Source: Euplotes cf. woodruffi 2 WChen-2021 (lineage: Eukaryota > Ciliophora > Spirotrichea > Euplotida > Euplotidae). Taken from it: a stretch of 20,627 nt of DNA. The notes below the pieces were generated by a model. It saw only the letters and a program-made list of their open reading frames with translations, was not told the DNA's origin and did no database searches. The stretch is taken from positions 1 through 20,627 of the forward strand of contig JAGYYN010009893.1 of NCBI GenBank assembly GCA_021441665.1. Reading direction: 5' to 3'. Positions 1-9,810 of this stretch are shown piece by piece; the stretch's first letter is position 1, and each line of letters opens with the position of its first letter. A program made the position numbers and the translations under genes.

Positions 1-18
1 TAGCCAAAAGTAAAATGA

Positions 19-60
19 AATGAGCTTTTCATGTAAAGGAATTTGCATGAAAAGCTCATT
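19..60. repeat. 15-bp perfect inverted repeat (hairpin)
   Basis: Positions 19-33 and 46-60 are perfect reverse complements (arm AATGAGCTTTTCATG) separated by a 12-nt loop. It lies in AT-rich DNA with no gene beside it. I cannot assign a function; the end of a degraded element or a chance stem are both possible. Confidence 0.7.
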
Positions 61-297
61 CAAAATGGGGACAATAATTTGATAGAGATTATACAAATCT
101 AAAAAATATTCAAAAGAAACGAACTAAAAGATTTAAAGAACTTATTATAACCAATTATCGATGATATTTATTTTGTTACAAAAAATAAATAGAACATTAA
201 AAATTCATGATGCATAAAGACACAACCTAAAATGACAAGCGAAATTAAAAATCAAGACGTAATCTTAACAATTCAAAAGATATAATAAATTATTAAG

Positions 298-967
298 ATG
301 ACTGATCTCATTCTTTTCATCTTCTTGTTTCTTCAAACAACAGCTGATTGAAAAGCTAGTCTATTATCTGTATAAAAGAATGCAAAAAAAGCTGATTAAA
401 TTCGAGCCTTTATAAAGCAAAGTCTAAAAATTTGGTAATAAATAATTAAATAGCAAATACAGATTTACACCAAATTATTTAGCATTATCAAAAAGCATTT
501 TTACAACTCATGATTTTTAATTTAAAATATCGGTATAAAGCAGAAGCCAAGCAATTATTAGTTTTTATGTAAAAGTTATTTTAAATTCGCAACCTTCTGT
601 CTATCTGTGCAGTCATTTCGAATAAAGCAGCCACATGCTCGATAAGTTATTCTTTCGATGCTAATCATTTAACTTTTCGGCGGAGATTCTGTCTGAAAGA
701 GGTGAGGATATGTAAAAACACTAGAGTTGGATAGTAATTTTAGCCTTTGTAATTACAATAAAAAAGTACTAAAATTTACATTATAAATAAGCAATATTGC
801 CATTTTGCACACTTTTTCACTTTTAAAGGATTCTAATTGGATTTAATAGCCAAAATTATCATTGGTCATTTCATATCCAGCAATTTAAAATAATGATTTG
901 AGAGCAAACAATTGTCTATGAGATCTGTGACAGCAAGCACTTGAGGTTATTAGTCGTAGGAAATTAA
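298..967 (+). CDS. Candidate small secreted cysteine-rich protein (weak model)
   Basis: Position 298 starts MTDLILFIFLFLQTTA, which reads like a signal peptide, followed by DC with TGA as Cys. A three-exon model (298-358, 613-701, 881-967) uses the acceptor CTATCTGTGCAG, the donor GAG|GTGAGG and the acceptor CATATCCAG. It gives about 78 residues ending at TAA 965-967, with five cysteines after the leader and no disulfide family I can name. Small secreted Cys-rich proteins in Euplotes include the pheromones, but nothing here matches a specific one. Other frames over 890-1057 are also open and one is Cys-rich, so the model is fragile. It could equally be noncoding germline DNA. Confidence 0.22.
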
Positions 968-1986
968 ACTTCGATATTTCGGCATCTTATACTCACATTA
1001 AGTATTGCCGATCAAAGAACTCGACAATATATCACTATAAAAATACAGACTGCTAAAATCATCAATGGATAAGATAAGATTTACTTTAGTTTTACAGAAA
1101 TTAAAGCTCAGTCTGCTCTTTAAATTAGTGATTCAAAAATATTTGTGATTGTATTCAATACAAATATTTTTTATATAATCTAAAAAATTCTACCACTGTA
1201 TCTGATTCTTAACTTTAACCTCATTGTCTTTATCACTGTCGTTTATTTACCAGCGGTGAGTCAAATAGTTTATTAATTTCAGAAAGTACAGAAATTAATT
1301 TTTGAATGTAAAAACTGCGACTATCAATAGTATCATATGATAAATTACTAAAGTGGATTCTCCAAATAAAAAACAATAATTTTTAATTAATGCTTGTCTC
1401 TGAGGGATATTGGTTGTCTGTCGATCTTAAAAAATGGTAGCAAAACTTTACACATAATAACATATATTTATATCCATTGTTAAAACTCATTTTGGAGCTG
1501 TTAAATCACAGTTTATATATTTGTTAAAGTAAAAGAGACTTTTATCAATAATTTTTACTGCTGTTAATAATTCAAATTTAGTTTCTAAACCTTTTGACTT
1601 TTATTATAATATTTTGATTGTCTTCATCAAAAGTTAATTTTTTAAGACTTAATCTTGCAGAAATGCATTCCGATTTCTATTGCTGCCGAATGAAATTTTA
1701 CAAGACCTTAACTGATATGAAAGAGTATCTTGAATATATATTAAAAACAATATTTAAACCGAAAAATCAATAATTTATTTTGATTAATTTCTAAAGACTG
1801 TTTACTAAAAATCGCTAAAAGTTAAGAATTTAATATTTAACTATTTTGAAGAAAAAAAATAAATAATTAAAATTACATTATAAACGAAATACTCAAAGAA
1901 AAGCAAAATAAATTTAAAATGCAATTTAAAACTAAACAACTTGAATTAAATAGCAATGGATTGAAATATAATTTTTTAGATTAAAG
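968..1986. other. AT-rich region without a recognisable gene
   Basis: About 1 kb of AT-rich sequence with frequent stops in all frames. A short frame around 890-1057 stays open but has no supported start or splice sites. I see no tRNA, transposon ends or tandem array. It probably includes germline-limited spacer and the 5' flank of the gene at 1987. Confidence 0.5.
1960..1965 (+). promoter_or_regulatory. ATTGAA motif 21 nt before an ATG
   Basis: ATTGAA on the coding strand, 21 nt upstream of the ATG at 1987. The same motif at the same distance precedes three other genes here. It is the core of the Euplotes chromosome-breakage consensus HATTGAAaHH, though the base before it is G and so off-consensus. 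A promoter or leader element is the alternative. Confidence 0.45.
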
Positions 1987-4062
1987 ATGCTCAAGCTCAA
2001 TAAAAACTACCGAAACCTCTCAACAGTGGTTTACAAGAACCAAAACTCAGGCAGGCTGCATTTCAACCTCGCTTTGCCCAAAGCAGCCACGAAGAGAATT
2101 AAAAATGAAAAGGAAGAGCGAATGCAGGATGGAGAGAACTGCTTTGATGTCATTGACGATATTTATGAGAAGGAAAGAAGCAAGTGCAAGACTATCCTCG
2201 ATTCAAAAGTCGGCATCCCAAAGACTTTTAGAAGCACTCATGCTAAATAAAGTGCGTGCTTATTTTGTATTATTCATAGGGCTCGACTGAAGGAGACGAT
2301 ACTGTACTCATCAAAAGACTCAACCAGGTCGAGTACAGGAAATAAAGCCAAGGTGACATTATGCTAACTGAATAATAATAAATTTCATATTTTTCATTCA
2401 CTAAATTCTTAAAATTTCGAAATTAATGCTCATACTTGTGTCATGTAGAAAAGAAGTGTACTTCAAAAACCGCTGAATGAATTGTATGTGTCAAGAGAAT
2501 TCGAACTGAACTGAAATAAAGATCTTTCTGTTCCTAAGAAAATAGAAAAGTTTTGAGACCAGACAGTTAAGGTCGGAGCGTTTTATTTTTACAAACGTGG
2601 CGATATGTTTAAGTCCTTCCTTGACCAAAACCTCAGCCCTCTTGAGAGACGGAAAAGAAGTCGATATGAACCTGAATTCACGTATAAAGACTTAATCGAG
2701 AAAAGCATCAAACGGAGGAAGAAAACCAATGCGAGTTTTACGTTCATTCGAGATATCAAAGTTACTGGAGCCGAAAATGAAGATACCAAACCACAGGAGA
2801 AAATGATTCATATTTTGCCGACGATCATCGACTCAAACAAGCCAAGTTTAAAAATGAGTCCGAGTTATGATTCGTTTACCGACGGTAACTTCGGATTTCT
2901 AAATTCAAATGAAATAACTGAAGAAAGAAGAATGAGTATTTTAACAAAACTCAATACAGTTCGCAATGCAAACCAATCCAGCTATGAAGTTTTACTGCTT
3001 TCCAAAGACCTCTCTGAAAGCAAGTAAAGAAAACGAGCTTGACAAAGTCCCTTCTATTTACATCAGCAACGTGAAGAATTTCGAATCTAAAGTACAATTA
3101 ATTATTAAATTATCGCTAACTGTTTAGAAAACTGAAATAGCTTCAAAGCCTCAAGATTGAACCCCGATTGCGAGGTCTTCGTCAATTTCAAAAATTGCAG
3201 TTCCAAAATCTAATTTCGTATGTTTTAATCTCCTTCACTGATTATTTTTTAAGCTTAACATGCGTGTAAAATTGTAATTTTTACTGTATAGAAAACTCGA
3301 AATGTGTCGTTTGATAATCGGAATCGAAGTCTGAATAATTTTCAAAAATAGCATTGATTCATATACAACAGTTGACAACACTGATTCGAAGGAAAAGTAA
3401 AAACCACAGAAATAAAGAAATTAAGATTCTCGATAAAACACAGACTTTTGTCAACAATAAAGCTTTTGGTAACCTTGACCTTTTAAATTAGATTTGCTGT
3501 CTGATAAAAATTACTTTTTGTAATATTTTCAATGATTTAATTTTGAAGGAATCATTTGAAAATTTCAAAACATAAAAAATTGCATTAAATTCACGATATT
3601 TAATTTTGGTTTAATGATTATTCGTTATATAAAATAATCACTACTTTTTAATATTTAGAAACCAAGCAAAATTTGACGTTTGAAAGGAGAAGACGTTCAA
3701 ATCTCAAAGAAAGAACTGTCAGGAATGCCACGTTTAGAGATGTATCTCCAATGAATGCAAATCAGGAATACAGCAAAGACTTAATGTCTCTATCTAAAAA
3801 CACTTTTTTGAATGATAAATTCGGCAATTACAAGGACATCATATCGATGGTCGGTAATGTCCAAAATTTTTATGAGAAGTACGACAAGAAAGTCAACTTC
3901 ATAACCAGCGTAATTCAGGACATGGGGTCTGCTCCTCCTAAACTGATCCTTCCGATAATGACATGGAAAAGGGAGGATTTGAAAAGCAGAGAAAAAGAAG
4001 CAAACCGAATTGCAAAGGAATACAAATTTGGAGGAACTGATCCTTCGTCTAATCTAAAGTAA
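1987..4062 (+). CDS. Unknown basic protein with FYKRGDMFK motif, multi-exon, several +1 frameshifts
   Basis: I do not recognise the family. The model starts at ATG 1987. +1 shifts at AAA-TAA 2245-2250 and 2340-2345, AAA-TAG 3346-3351 and AAG-TAA 3395-3400, and introns 2252-2279 (28 nt), 2353-2448, 3092-3127, 3218-3291 and 3469-3658, keep one frame open to the TAA at 4060-4062. The stop at AAG-TAA 3022-3027 can be another +1 shift or the donor of a 43-nt intron (3024-3066); either leaves whole codons (about 548 or 534 residues). TGA gives Cys twice in exon 3. The protein is rich in Lys, Arg and Ser, with no membrane segment seen. Residues about 157-167 (FYFYKRGDMFK) and the preceding 12 residues match the gene at 13612-14438. 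The first and last exons are the clearest; the 3469-3658 intron is least certain. Confidence 0.7.
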
Positions 4063-4245
4063 CTATAAATTGATTGTATTTAATAACCATGCGTTTTAGT
4101 GCTACTTTGATTGCTTCACCGTTTAGTTATATACTAAAGTGTGAATTTATATAATTTTAATATTGATCTCAATATGAAGGAAGAACTAATCAAATAAAAT
4201 ACTTAAAAGCTGTAGACATTTCTGAAAGTAATCTAAGTATCCAAA

Positions 4246-5529
4246 TTAGTTTGAATCAGCTACTTTACGACATACCTGCGATATAACAACTTCGCCATTC
4301 TTGCCTTTATGCACAGAGAGTACTTTCGCTCAAACATCGCTCTTTTTAGTCATTCAAAAAAGCGTTCTGAGGGACGCTTCCATACATTCAGTTGAAATTC
4401 CAATAGGAACACCATTATCATCAATTCCAAGGACATATTGAGCAGTTCCGTCGCCTTCTTTAATCCTAAAGTTCATTTGCGTTCAGTATTTGTTAAACCT
4501 GAGTTTGTTATCAGATATCAGGATCTCTTTGTATCTAAACATAAGTTAAATTACGATAATCTTGAGTCTGCTTTTTATTATTCCACACAATGATTTCTTC
4601 ATTTGCTTACTCAATATTTCCGTGATACATTAATAGAATAAAATTAGCAAATAAATAGTAAATTATATTAAAATTATTTCTCAAAAGAAAGGTGATAGCG
4701 AATAACTGTATCTCTCTTTAGGCATCTTATCCATGGTCTCTTGGCTGTCGAATCCCTGCTCAATTTTGAGTTCACGGTACCTAGAAGGAAAGAATTTAAG
4801 ATTAGACTGGTCTAGCAGGTCACGATTTGGGATTAGCTTACTGGTCGATAAACTCATTTGTCTCCTTAATGTCCTTGATGTCAAAGAACTTGGCTTTATT
4901 TCAGCTTCAACTCGAAGTACTCATTCTTGTCGAACTACAATACATTTTTAGAGGTATGGCAGAAGATGAATTCAAAGCAGAATACTTTATTTTCTTTGCT
5001 CAGACTTCGGTGCTTCTTTTTGTTCTTCTTTATCATCTTTTGCTTCGGAGTCTTCTTGGAATACAGCTATTTTATTTGCATTAGTGGTATATTACGCAAT
5101 TTATTTATGCAGGTCTTTTGTAGTCTAGAAGCTCACATTTATTTTCAAGTTTTATATTTTGCATCAACAATTTAATTTTTTAGATGAATTTAGCTGGAAA
5201 ATCAATTAAATTTTTTAATCTAATAATACAGAAAAATAAATTTGTATATTTACAAAAGTGAACTTTTGTACCTTTAGCTGCTAAGTAAAACTTCTTGTTT
5301 GAATGCTTATTTTTAAGTTCATAGTGCGGAGCTTCAAGTCTTTTGTTTTCCTATTTATCCACAATTAAAGATTCGCGATATTGCTTACTTTTCCATCTTC
5401 TGCTTGAATAAAGTCATGGAAACTCTTTGATCGCTTTTTATCACCCATAACGAGAATCGGGTAAGAGTCGTTTTCATCTTCGCTTTCGCTTCATATCAGC
5501 AGGTCTGATATATTATCCAAATCTGACAT
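4246..5529 (-). CDS. Stand-alone GTPBP1/GTPBP2-type N-terminal domain protein, copy 1
   Basis: The C-terminal 100 residues match the region preceding the GTPase domain of GTPBP1/2: RYKEILI, TQMNFRIKEG (family TQMKWRLQEG), VLGIDDNGVPIGI and MEASLRTL. No G1 P-loop or other GTPase motif follows; the frame ends at TAA 4246-4248 just where the GTPase domain would begin. Start is ATG 5529 (MSDLDNISDLL, acidic). Introns are 5351-5388, 5067-5271, 4935-4985 and 4781-4841. +1 shifts are at AAA-TAA 4992-4987 and 4901-4896. A 177-bp insert (4530-4706) must be removed to join MPKE-RYKEIL. The exons then sum to exactly 250 codons. The paralogue at 8792-9689 aligns throughout, including MSxxDxxSxLL at the N-terminus and ETMDK/KTMDD before the domain. 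Several cysteines are TGA. Function is unknown; a regulatory or binding role without GTP hydrolysis is inference. Confidence 0.82.
4530..4706. mobile_element. Candidate 177-bp IES flanked by TGTATCT
   Basis: TGTATCT occurs at 4530-4536 and again at 4707-4713. Removing one copy plus the DNA between (177 bp, a multiple of three with in-frame stops) joins two halves of the GTPBP1-like protein in frame. The result, KERYKEILI, aligns with KEKDLGNTEYKLML of the paralogue at 8792-9689, which has no insert. No GT-AG pair gives the same join. Euplotes IESs are bounded by TA, as here. The published terminal consensus TATrGCRN is not obvious, so the exact cut within the repeat is open. Confidence 0.75.
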
Positions 5530-5692
5530 TTTAATAGTTTCTATTATATTTTAGTTTTTATTACAAAAGTAATTTTGTAAATTATTACAGGAGCTAGATA
5601 TGTTTATAATCGTTTTAATTTTAAATATTTTTTAAAGAAAAATAAAATAACTTCGACTAAAATAATTAAAATAATATTTTTTTGTGAAATGG

Positions 5693-5702
5693 CATTGAAA
5701 TG
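5693..5702 (+). promoter_or_regulatory. Imperfect chromosome-breakage-like motif
   Basis: CATTGAAATG lies in the 182-bp gap between the start of the gene ending at 5529 and the stop at 5712. It matches HATTGAAaHH except for the last base. Such motifs mark fragmentation sites in Euplotes crassus; here it is only a candidate. Confidence 0.25.
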
Positions 5703-5711
5703 AAAACTTTA

Positions 5712-7880
5712 TTAGAACAACTCAAGTCCAGGTGGCAAGTACATATCCTGGATGCTTGATAAATACTCTTCTCGCGATAGTACTTTTTCCGACTGCTTTT
5801 GAGTTTCCTTCTGCTTTATCATGTCTTTTAATGCATGGTTAATTTCTGATTGCTTTTGTTTTCGGTCCATAGAAAGGATCTTAATTCCGTCTTTGTTTAA
5901 TTTTCCTTTTCTTACGATCGTCTGCACATCTTCTTTATTATCCCTAAGGAAATAATAAATCTCGTTGATTAAGATACCATATCAAGCCGGTGCTTTCTTG
6001 GTGTTTATCATCTTGAGAAGTGAGCCTTGGGCTTTTATGATCAAATATCCTTTACAAAAATTATGAATCTGATGTGACAAAGCTTACTTCATTTTATTAA
6101 ACAAACTTGTATCTCTTGTCTCTCTGCTCCTCTTCATCATTCTTAATACATCTTGCTTTTTCATCATTTCGATTTGGTCGACCGCATATGGCTGTGAGAC
6201 TGTTTGGTTTTCAACGATGCTATTTAAGATGCATGGATCGTTTCTCACTTCGCTCGATCATCGATTTAAGCTTTCCTAAAGCAAAATATAAATTTGACTT
6301 TTAAAATAAACTCTAAATTCACTAAGTTTATTTTCTAATTTTATATCTGCATTTAGTTTGTATGTTATGGTTTTATTAATGATAATAAATGATGATTGCT
6401 TACAGCGATACTCAGTTTCATTTTTTTCATTTAGCCGATCAAGAAAAGACTGAGAGGTCTTGATCTGCTGCTGCTCAGCCTTCTTCTTTTCATCGCTCAG
6501 TCTATGAATAGATTCGAGAGCCTTACATCTTATTCGATTCGATGTTGTATTTATAATACGCATCGAGTTTCTTTCGCTCTGTGCTTCGTTTATTCGATAG
6601 ATTCCTTTCCTGCTGTTCTCTTTCATCGAGGTATTTAGAGCTTTCCTTTTGATTGTCGAGTTGTTCTTGCTGCAGCCTATTGGTAAATTAACTAAGACAA
6701 CATTGTTTGTGAAAGTGTAAATGTATGATTGCTGCTTAAATATTAACCACGAGGAGAAATGATGAATAATATTCCTTACGCATTTATCAAATTGACTTGG
6801 TATAGATCTTTGCTTTCCTTCATGATTTGTTGTTCTTTGCTTCTTTTCTTGCGCATTTGTTCGACTTCCTTCTCGATGTCTTTCTGGTAGTCCATCATTT
6901 TGACTTTCATTTCTTCAAGTTCTCTGTTTTTCGTGATTTCTTCAAGCCGTTTGATTTCTTTATGCTCTAAAAATTATTAATAAAAAGTTACCTTGTTTTT
7001 GCTTATAAAGCACGGCCTTCATTTGCTCGGTCTGTCGGTACCTGCTCAGCTTGTTGGCTCTTTCTTCGATCCAGATGTTGGCGTACTTCGGACTGTCTTT
7101 ATTTCGTCTTGACCATCGAGTAAGGATGAGTCGTTGAATTTGCTGTCGAGTGGTTCTCAGATGACAACGACTTCATATGTGCTGGGTTCAATCGGAAGTT
7201 CATTAGATTCGAGTGCTTATTCGCATTCGGCAAGTGAAACTCCATTTCTCTGATTGTATGTGGGCTTTTGTGGGCATATGACGCTTCGCTTGCTTTGAGC
7301 TTTTCTCGCCTGCTCGATCGCTTGGACTTCAAGTTCTGTAAAGTCTCAAAACTTAGCTTATTATCACAATTTTTCTTAGTTTTACTCTGTACTTCGATTG
7401 TTTCTGGCTGCAAGTAGTTCGAATGTGAAGTGGAGACTTCAATGTTTTTATTCGCTGATAAAAACGAATACGGCTGCATAAGATCTTTAGGTCTTCTGCG
7501 AATTTCGGTATCTCCTCTTTTATTATCTATTTTTAGTTCAGCTTTATTCGGTATTCGCTTCTGTGATCTGTCAGAGGCAAGTTGTTTTTCATCAGCTGAG
7601 ATTCTCGTATTATTCTCAGCCACTCGCTTCTTGATATGATGGTCGTATCTATTGAACATGTAGTTCATTGCTGGCGTTTCATTATTTTCTTGTGCTGTAA
7701 CGAAATATAATTATATTTTAAAAATAACAGTCTGTGCGTTAGCAATTTTATATCTCGAAATATAAAGTACTAAAACTAACTCATTATTTATAAATACCTG
7801 AGACTTTCTTTAAGTGTTCTGTGAGTCAGTTTCTCTTTGATCCACTGTTCGATCTTATCACTTGTCTTTAGCTTGTCCAT
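5712..7880 (-). CDS. Charged coiled-coil protein, unknown function, seven exons
   Basis: Start ATG 7880 (MDKLKTSDKIEQWIKEKL); end at tandem TAA codons from 5714. Introns are 7695-7797, 6967-6991 (25 nt), 6677-6779, 6502-6526 (25 nt), 6276-6403 and 6050-6106. +1 shifts are at AAA-TAA 7687-7682 and 7104-7099 and AAA-TAG 6225-6220. Exons sum to 575 codons (574 residues). The first third is basic and Ser-rich. The middle (about residues 230-450) is strongly charged with long Glu/Lys/Gln helices typical of coiled coils, for example ELEEMKVKMMDYQKDIEKE. The C-terminal segment has GYLIIKAQGSLLKMI-like hydrophobic helices, then another Lys/Gln-rich stretch. No named domain is visible; a structural or cytoskeletal role is a guess from composition. 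The 6050-6106 intron (GTTTGT...GTAAAG) is the least certain join; it removes an in-frame TAA. Confidence 0.78.
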
Positions 7881-8127
7881 TTACAAATTGTGCTTATTGT
7901 TTTAATCAATATAATTAAAATAAATTAAGCCAATATTCCGAGATTGCAATATTCTTATTATTTTATTTGCATAATTAATTTGAAACAGTCATCAGATTTA
8001 AATATCGATGATTAAACATTGATGGTAATAATTACGCTTTACTGTCACTAAACTTAGTGACGACGATTGCTGACGTTAAAATATCTTCTCCTTTCCAAGC
8101 TGTTGACAACAGCTCTCCGTCTTCTAA

Positions 8128-8595
8128 TTAAACTCTTGATTTCCCTATAATTTGCTTGCTATGAGGATAATGAACTCCAGATACGACTGAGATTTGGGAA
8201 GGTCTTCTCGGTGTCTCGAAACTTTACTTCTTCTCTCTGTGTAGCTCTGATTATGCGGTGAGAAGGTTAAGACGTGTAAACTTAGTAAAATTCAAGCGCA
8301 AGTCGAAGAGATCCGCCGGATTTGCATACTTGTAAACATAAAAGGATTTATAATATCCATTATCGTATGACCCTGAGAGTCACCGTACCTCCTCTTTGAA
8401 TCCTCCAGTCGTGTGGTCTTGAGAAGCCGTCCTCCAGCTTTCAGGATCTGATATTTTATTTGAAAGGAAACAAGTGCTTGGCTGAGTTTCAGCAAGAGAT
8501 TCTTCACGTTTATAATTAAGATTTTAAAAAAATCATAATTGAATTTTAGTGGTTAGTTCAGATCCACTCGCTTGCTTAGGATACTCTGACTTCAT
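8128..8595 (-). CDS. Small unknown protein, three exons
   Basis: Model: ATG 8595, exons 8568-8595, 8282-8501 and 8128-8221, introns 8502-8567 and 8222-8281; 113 residues and whole codons. One TGA codes Cys. The best-supported part is exon 2, whose frame reads SGSYDNGYYKSFYVYKYAN and has coding-like codon use. The two introns have weak acceptors (GTGAAG, GTAAAG), though the second resembles the GTAAAG acceptor proposed in the gene upstream. After the TAA at 8128-8130 the same frame stays open for 31 more codons with protein-like content (down to 8037), so the true 3' end may lie further on. No family recognised; no signal peptide or membrane segment seen. Confidence 0.5.
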
Positions 8596-8791
8596 TCTGT
8601 ATTTGGGTGAATATCAAGAGACTCTTGATTCAAATTTATAGAAATGAGTCAATATTTTGATAACAAAGATACTTTCATGACTGAAAGACCGAGCCAGAAG
8701 AAGTGCTATTATCTCCTTAAATTCTTAGCATATCTGTTAGATAATAATTTCCATCAATCGTGTTAACCATCTTGAATAGTATGGCTAGTGG

Positions 8792-9689
8792 TTACTCTTG
8801 AACCGTGGCATGATCTAAGACCATGACCTTAGCAATTTCACCTTTCTGCCCCTTTGAAATGCTCCTGATAGTGAGATTGAACTTAAGAGTCCATCCCATT
8901 TTGTGTAGAGTTCTCAAAGAAAGCTCCATTTGCTCAGTGTTTACTCCAACTGCCTCTCCGTTGTCCTTGATCCCGATGTAGTAGTAAGCCTCGTTGTTTC
9001 CTTCCTCCATCCTGAACTTCATTTGAGTTGTGAGTCTAGCAAGGCGATCGATTCTCGGAAATTTGAGCATAAGTTTGTACTCAGTGTTTCCAAGATCTTT
9101 TTCCTTCTCAATGTCGTCCATCGTCTTCTGATTTTCGTAATTTTGCTCCGTTTTAAGAGTCTTATAGTCCTGAATGAACTGGTCTGCAGCTTGTTCTTCT
9201 TCAGTGTCAGAGTAGACAACTGTTTGAGCTACAGGAATCTCACCGTTTTTAAGTCCCTCAGGTGGGATTTTAGTTTCCTCGTTGCTGTCGAGTCCGCCTA
9301 TGATTTAACTCAGATTTAACAATTAAATCATAATAATTTTGACAGAAAATGCTAATGGACCAAAAGTGATCTAAGGCTACTTACAGATTGCTTTCCACTG
9401 TTTTTTGGCCTTATTTCGCCGGTTCCGCCGCTTCTTAGGGATTCGGGTTCTTATTGAGTGAGCTTATTATCTTTTTCGTGTCTTCTTTCTATCAATAAAA
9501 GTTGTAAGAGCGAAGTAAATAAAATTTGTGCTGAAATGAATACTATATGCGACAAGACTGCCGTACCTTGACCATGAAGCTGTGCAGGACCTTCTGCTTC
9601 TTATTCTTGAACCCGAGATCGTATTCTGAGTCCTCGCAATCGCTCTCTGCCTCGACAAGCAGCTCTGAGAAGTCATCGTCAAACGACAT
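8792..9689 (-). CDS. Stand-alone GTPBP1/GTPBP2-type N-terminal domain protein, copy 2
   Basis: Start ATG 9689 (MSFDDDFSELLVEAESD, acidic). Exons 9567-9689, 9385-9488 and 8792-9297; introns 9489-9566 and 9298-9384. A +1 shift at CCC-TAA 9440-9435 is needed to connect NKNPNP with KKRRNRRNKAKKQW; with it the exons give 243 residues. Residues about 146-243 match the GTPBP1/2 region before the GTPase domain: NTEYKLML, LTTQMKFRMEEG, YYIGIKDNGEAVGV and MELSLRTLHKMG. The protein stops at HATVQE, and no P-loop or later GTPase motif follows in the next few hundred bases. A basic patch around residues 60-75 could be a nuclear or RNA-binding signal (inference). It pairs with the paralogue at 4246-5529 on the same strand, with two unrelated genes between, which suggests local duplication. 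Confidence 0.85.
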
Positions 9690-9751
9690 TTTTCGATATT
9701 TTATATAATAAAATGATTGGTTGGCTTCGTTTAAATTTTGGCACCTAAATT

Positions 9752-9757
9752 TTCAAT
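9752..9757 (-). promoter_or_regulatory. Chromosome-breakage-like motif, minus orientation
   Basis: On the minus strand this reads AATTGAAAAT, a full match to HATTGAAaHH. It lies 62 nt upstream of the GTPBP1-like start at 9689, and 27 nt from an oppositely oriented ATTGAA that precedes the kinase gene at 9811. A divergent pair in a 121-bp gap is what a breakpoint between two nanochromosomes could look like. Confidence 0.4.
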
Positions 9758-9784
9758 TTTTGGGAAAACTGAGACTCAAAAGTA

Positions 9785-9790
9785 ATTGAA
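9785..9790 (+). promoter_or_regulatory. ATTGAA motif 20 nt before an ATG
   Basis: ATTGAA 20 nt upstream of the ATG at 9811, at the position seen before three other genes here. Context AATTGAATTT matches HATTGAAaHH except for the weakly conserved lower-case base. Confidence 0.45.
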
Positions 9791-9810
9791 TTTTAAATTA
9801 TTACGAGAAT

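Noticed and set aside
6501-6530. +1 frameshift at ATG-TAA
   Set aside because: A 25-nt intron (GTAAGG...TTCATAG) gives the same phase with good splice signals and matches another 25-nt intron in the gene.
8643-8765. 40-codon plus-strand frame starting MSQYFDNKD
   Set aside because: Short, no homology and no ATTGAA motif; it sits in the gap between two minus-strand genes. I cannot support it as a gene.
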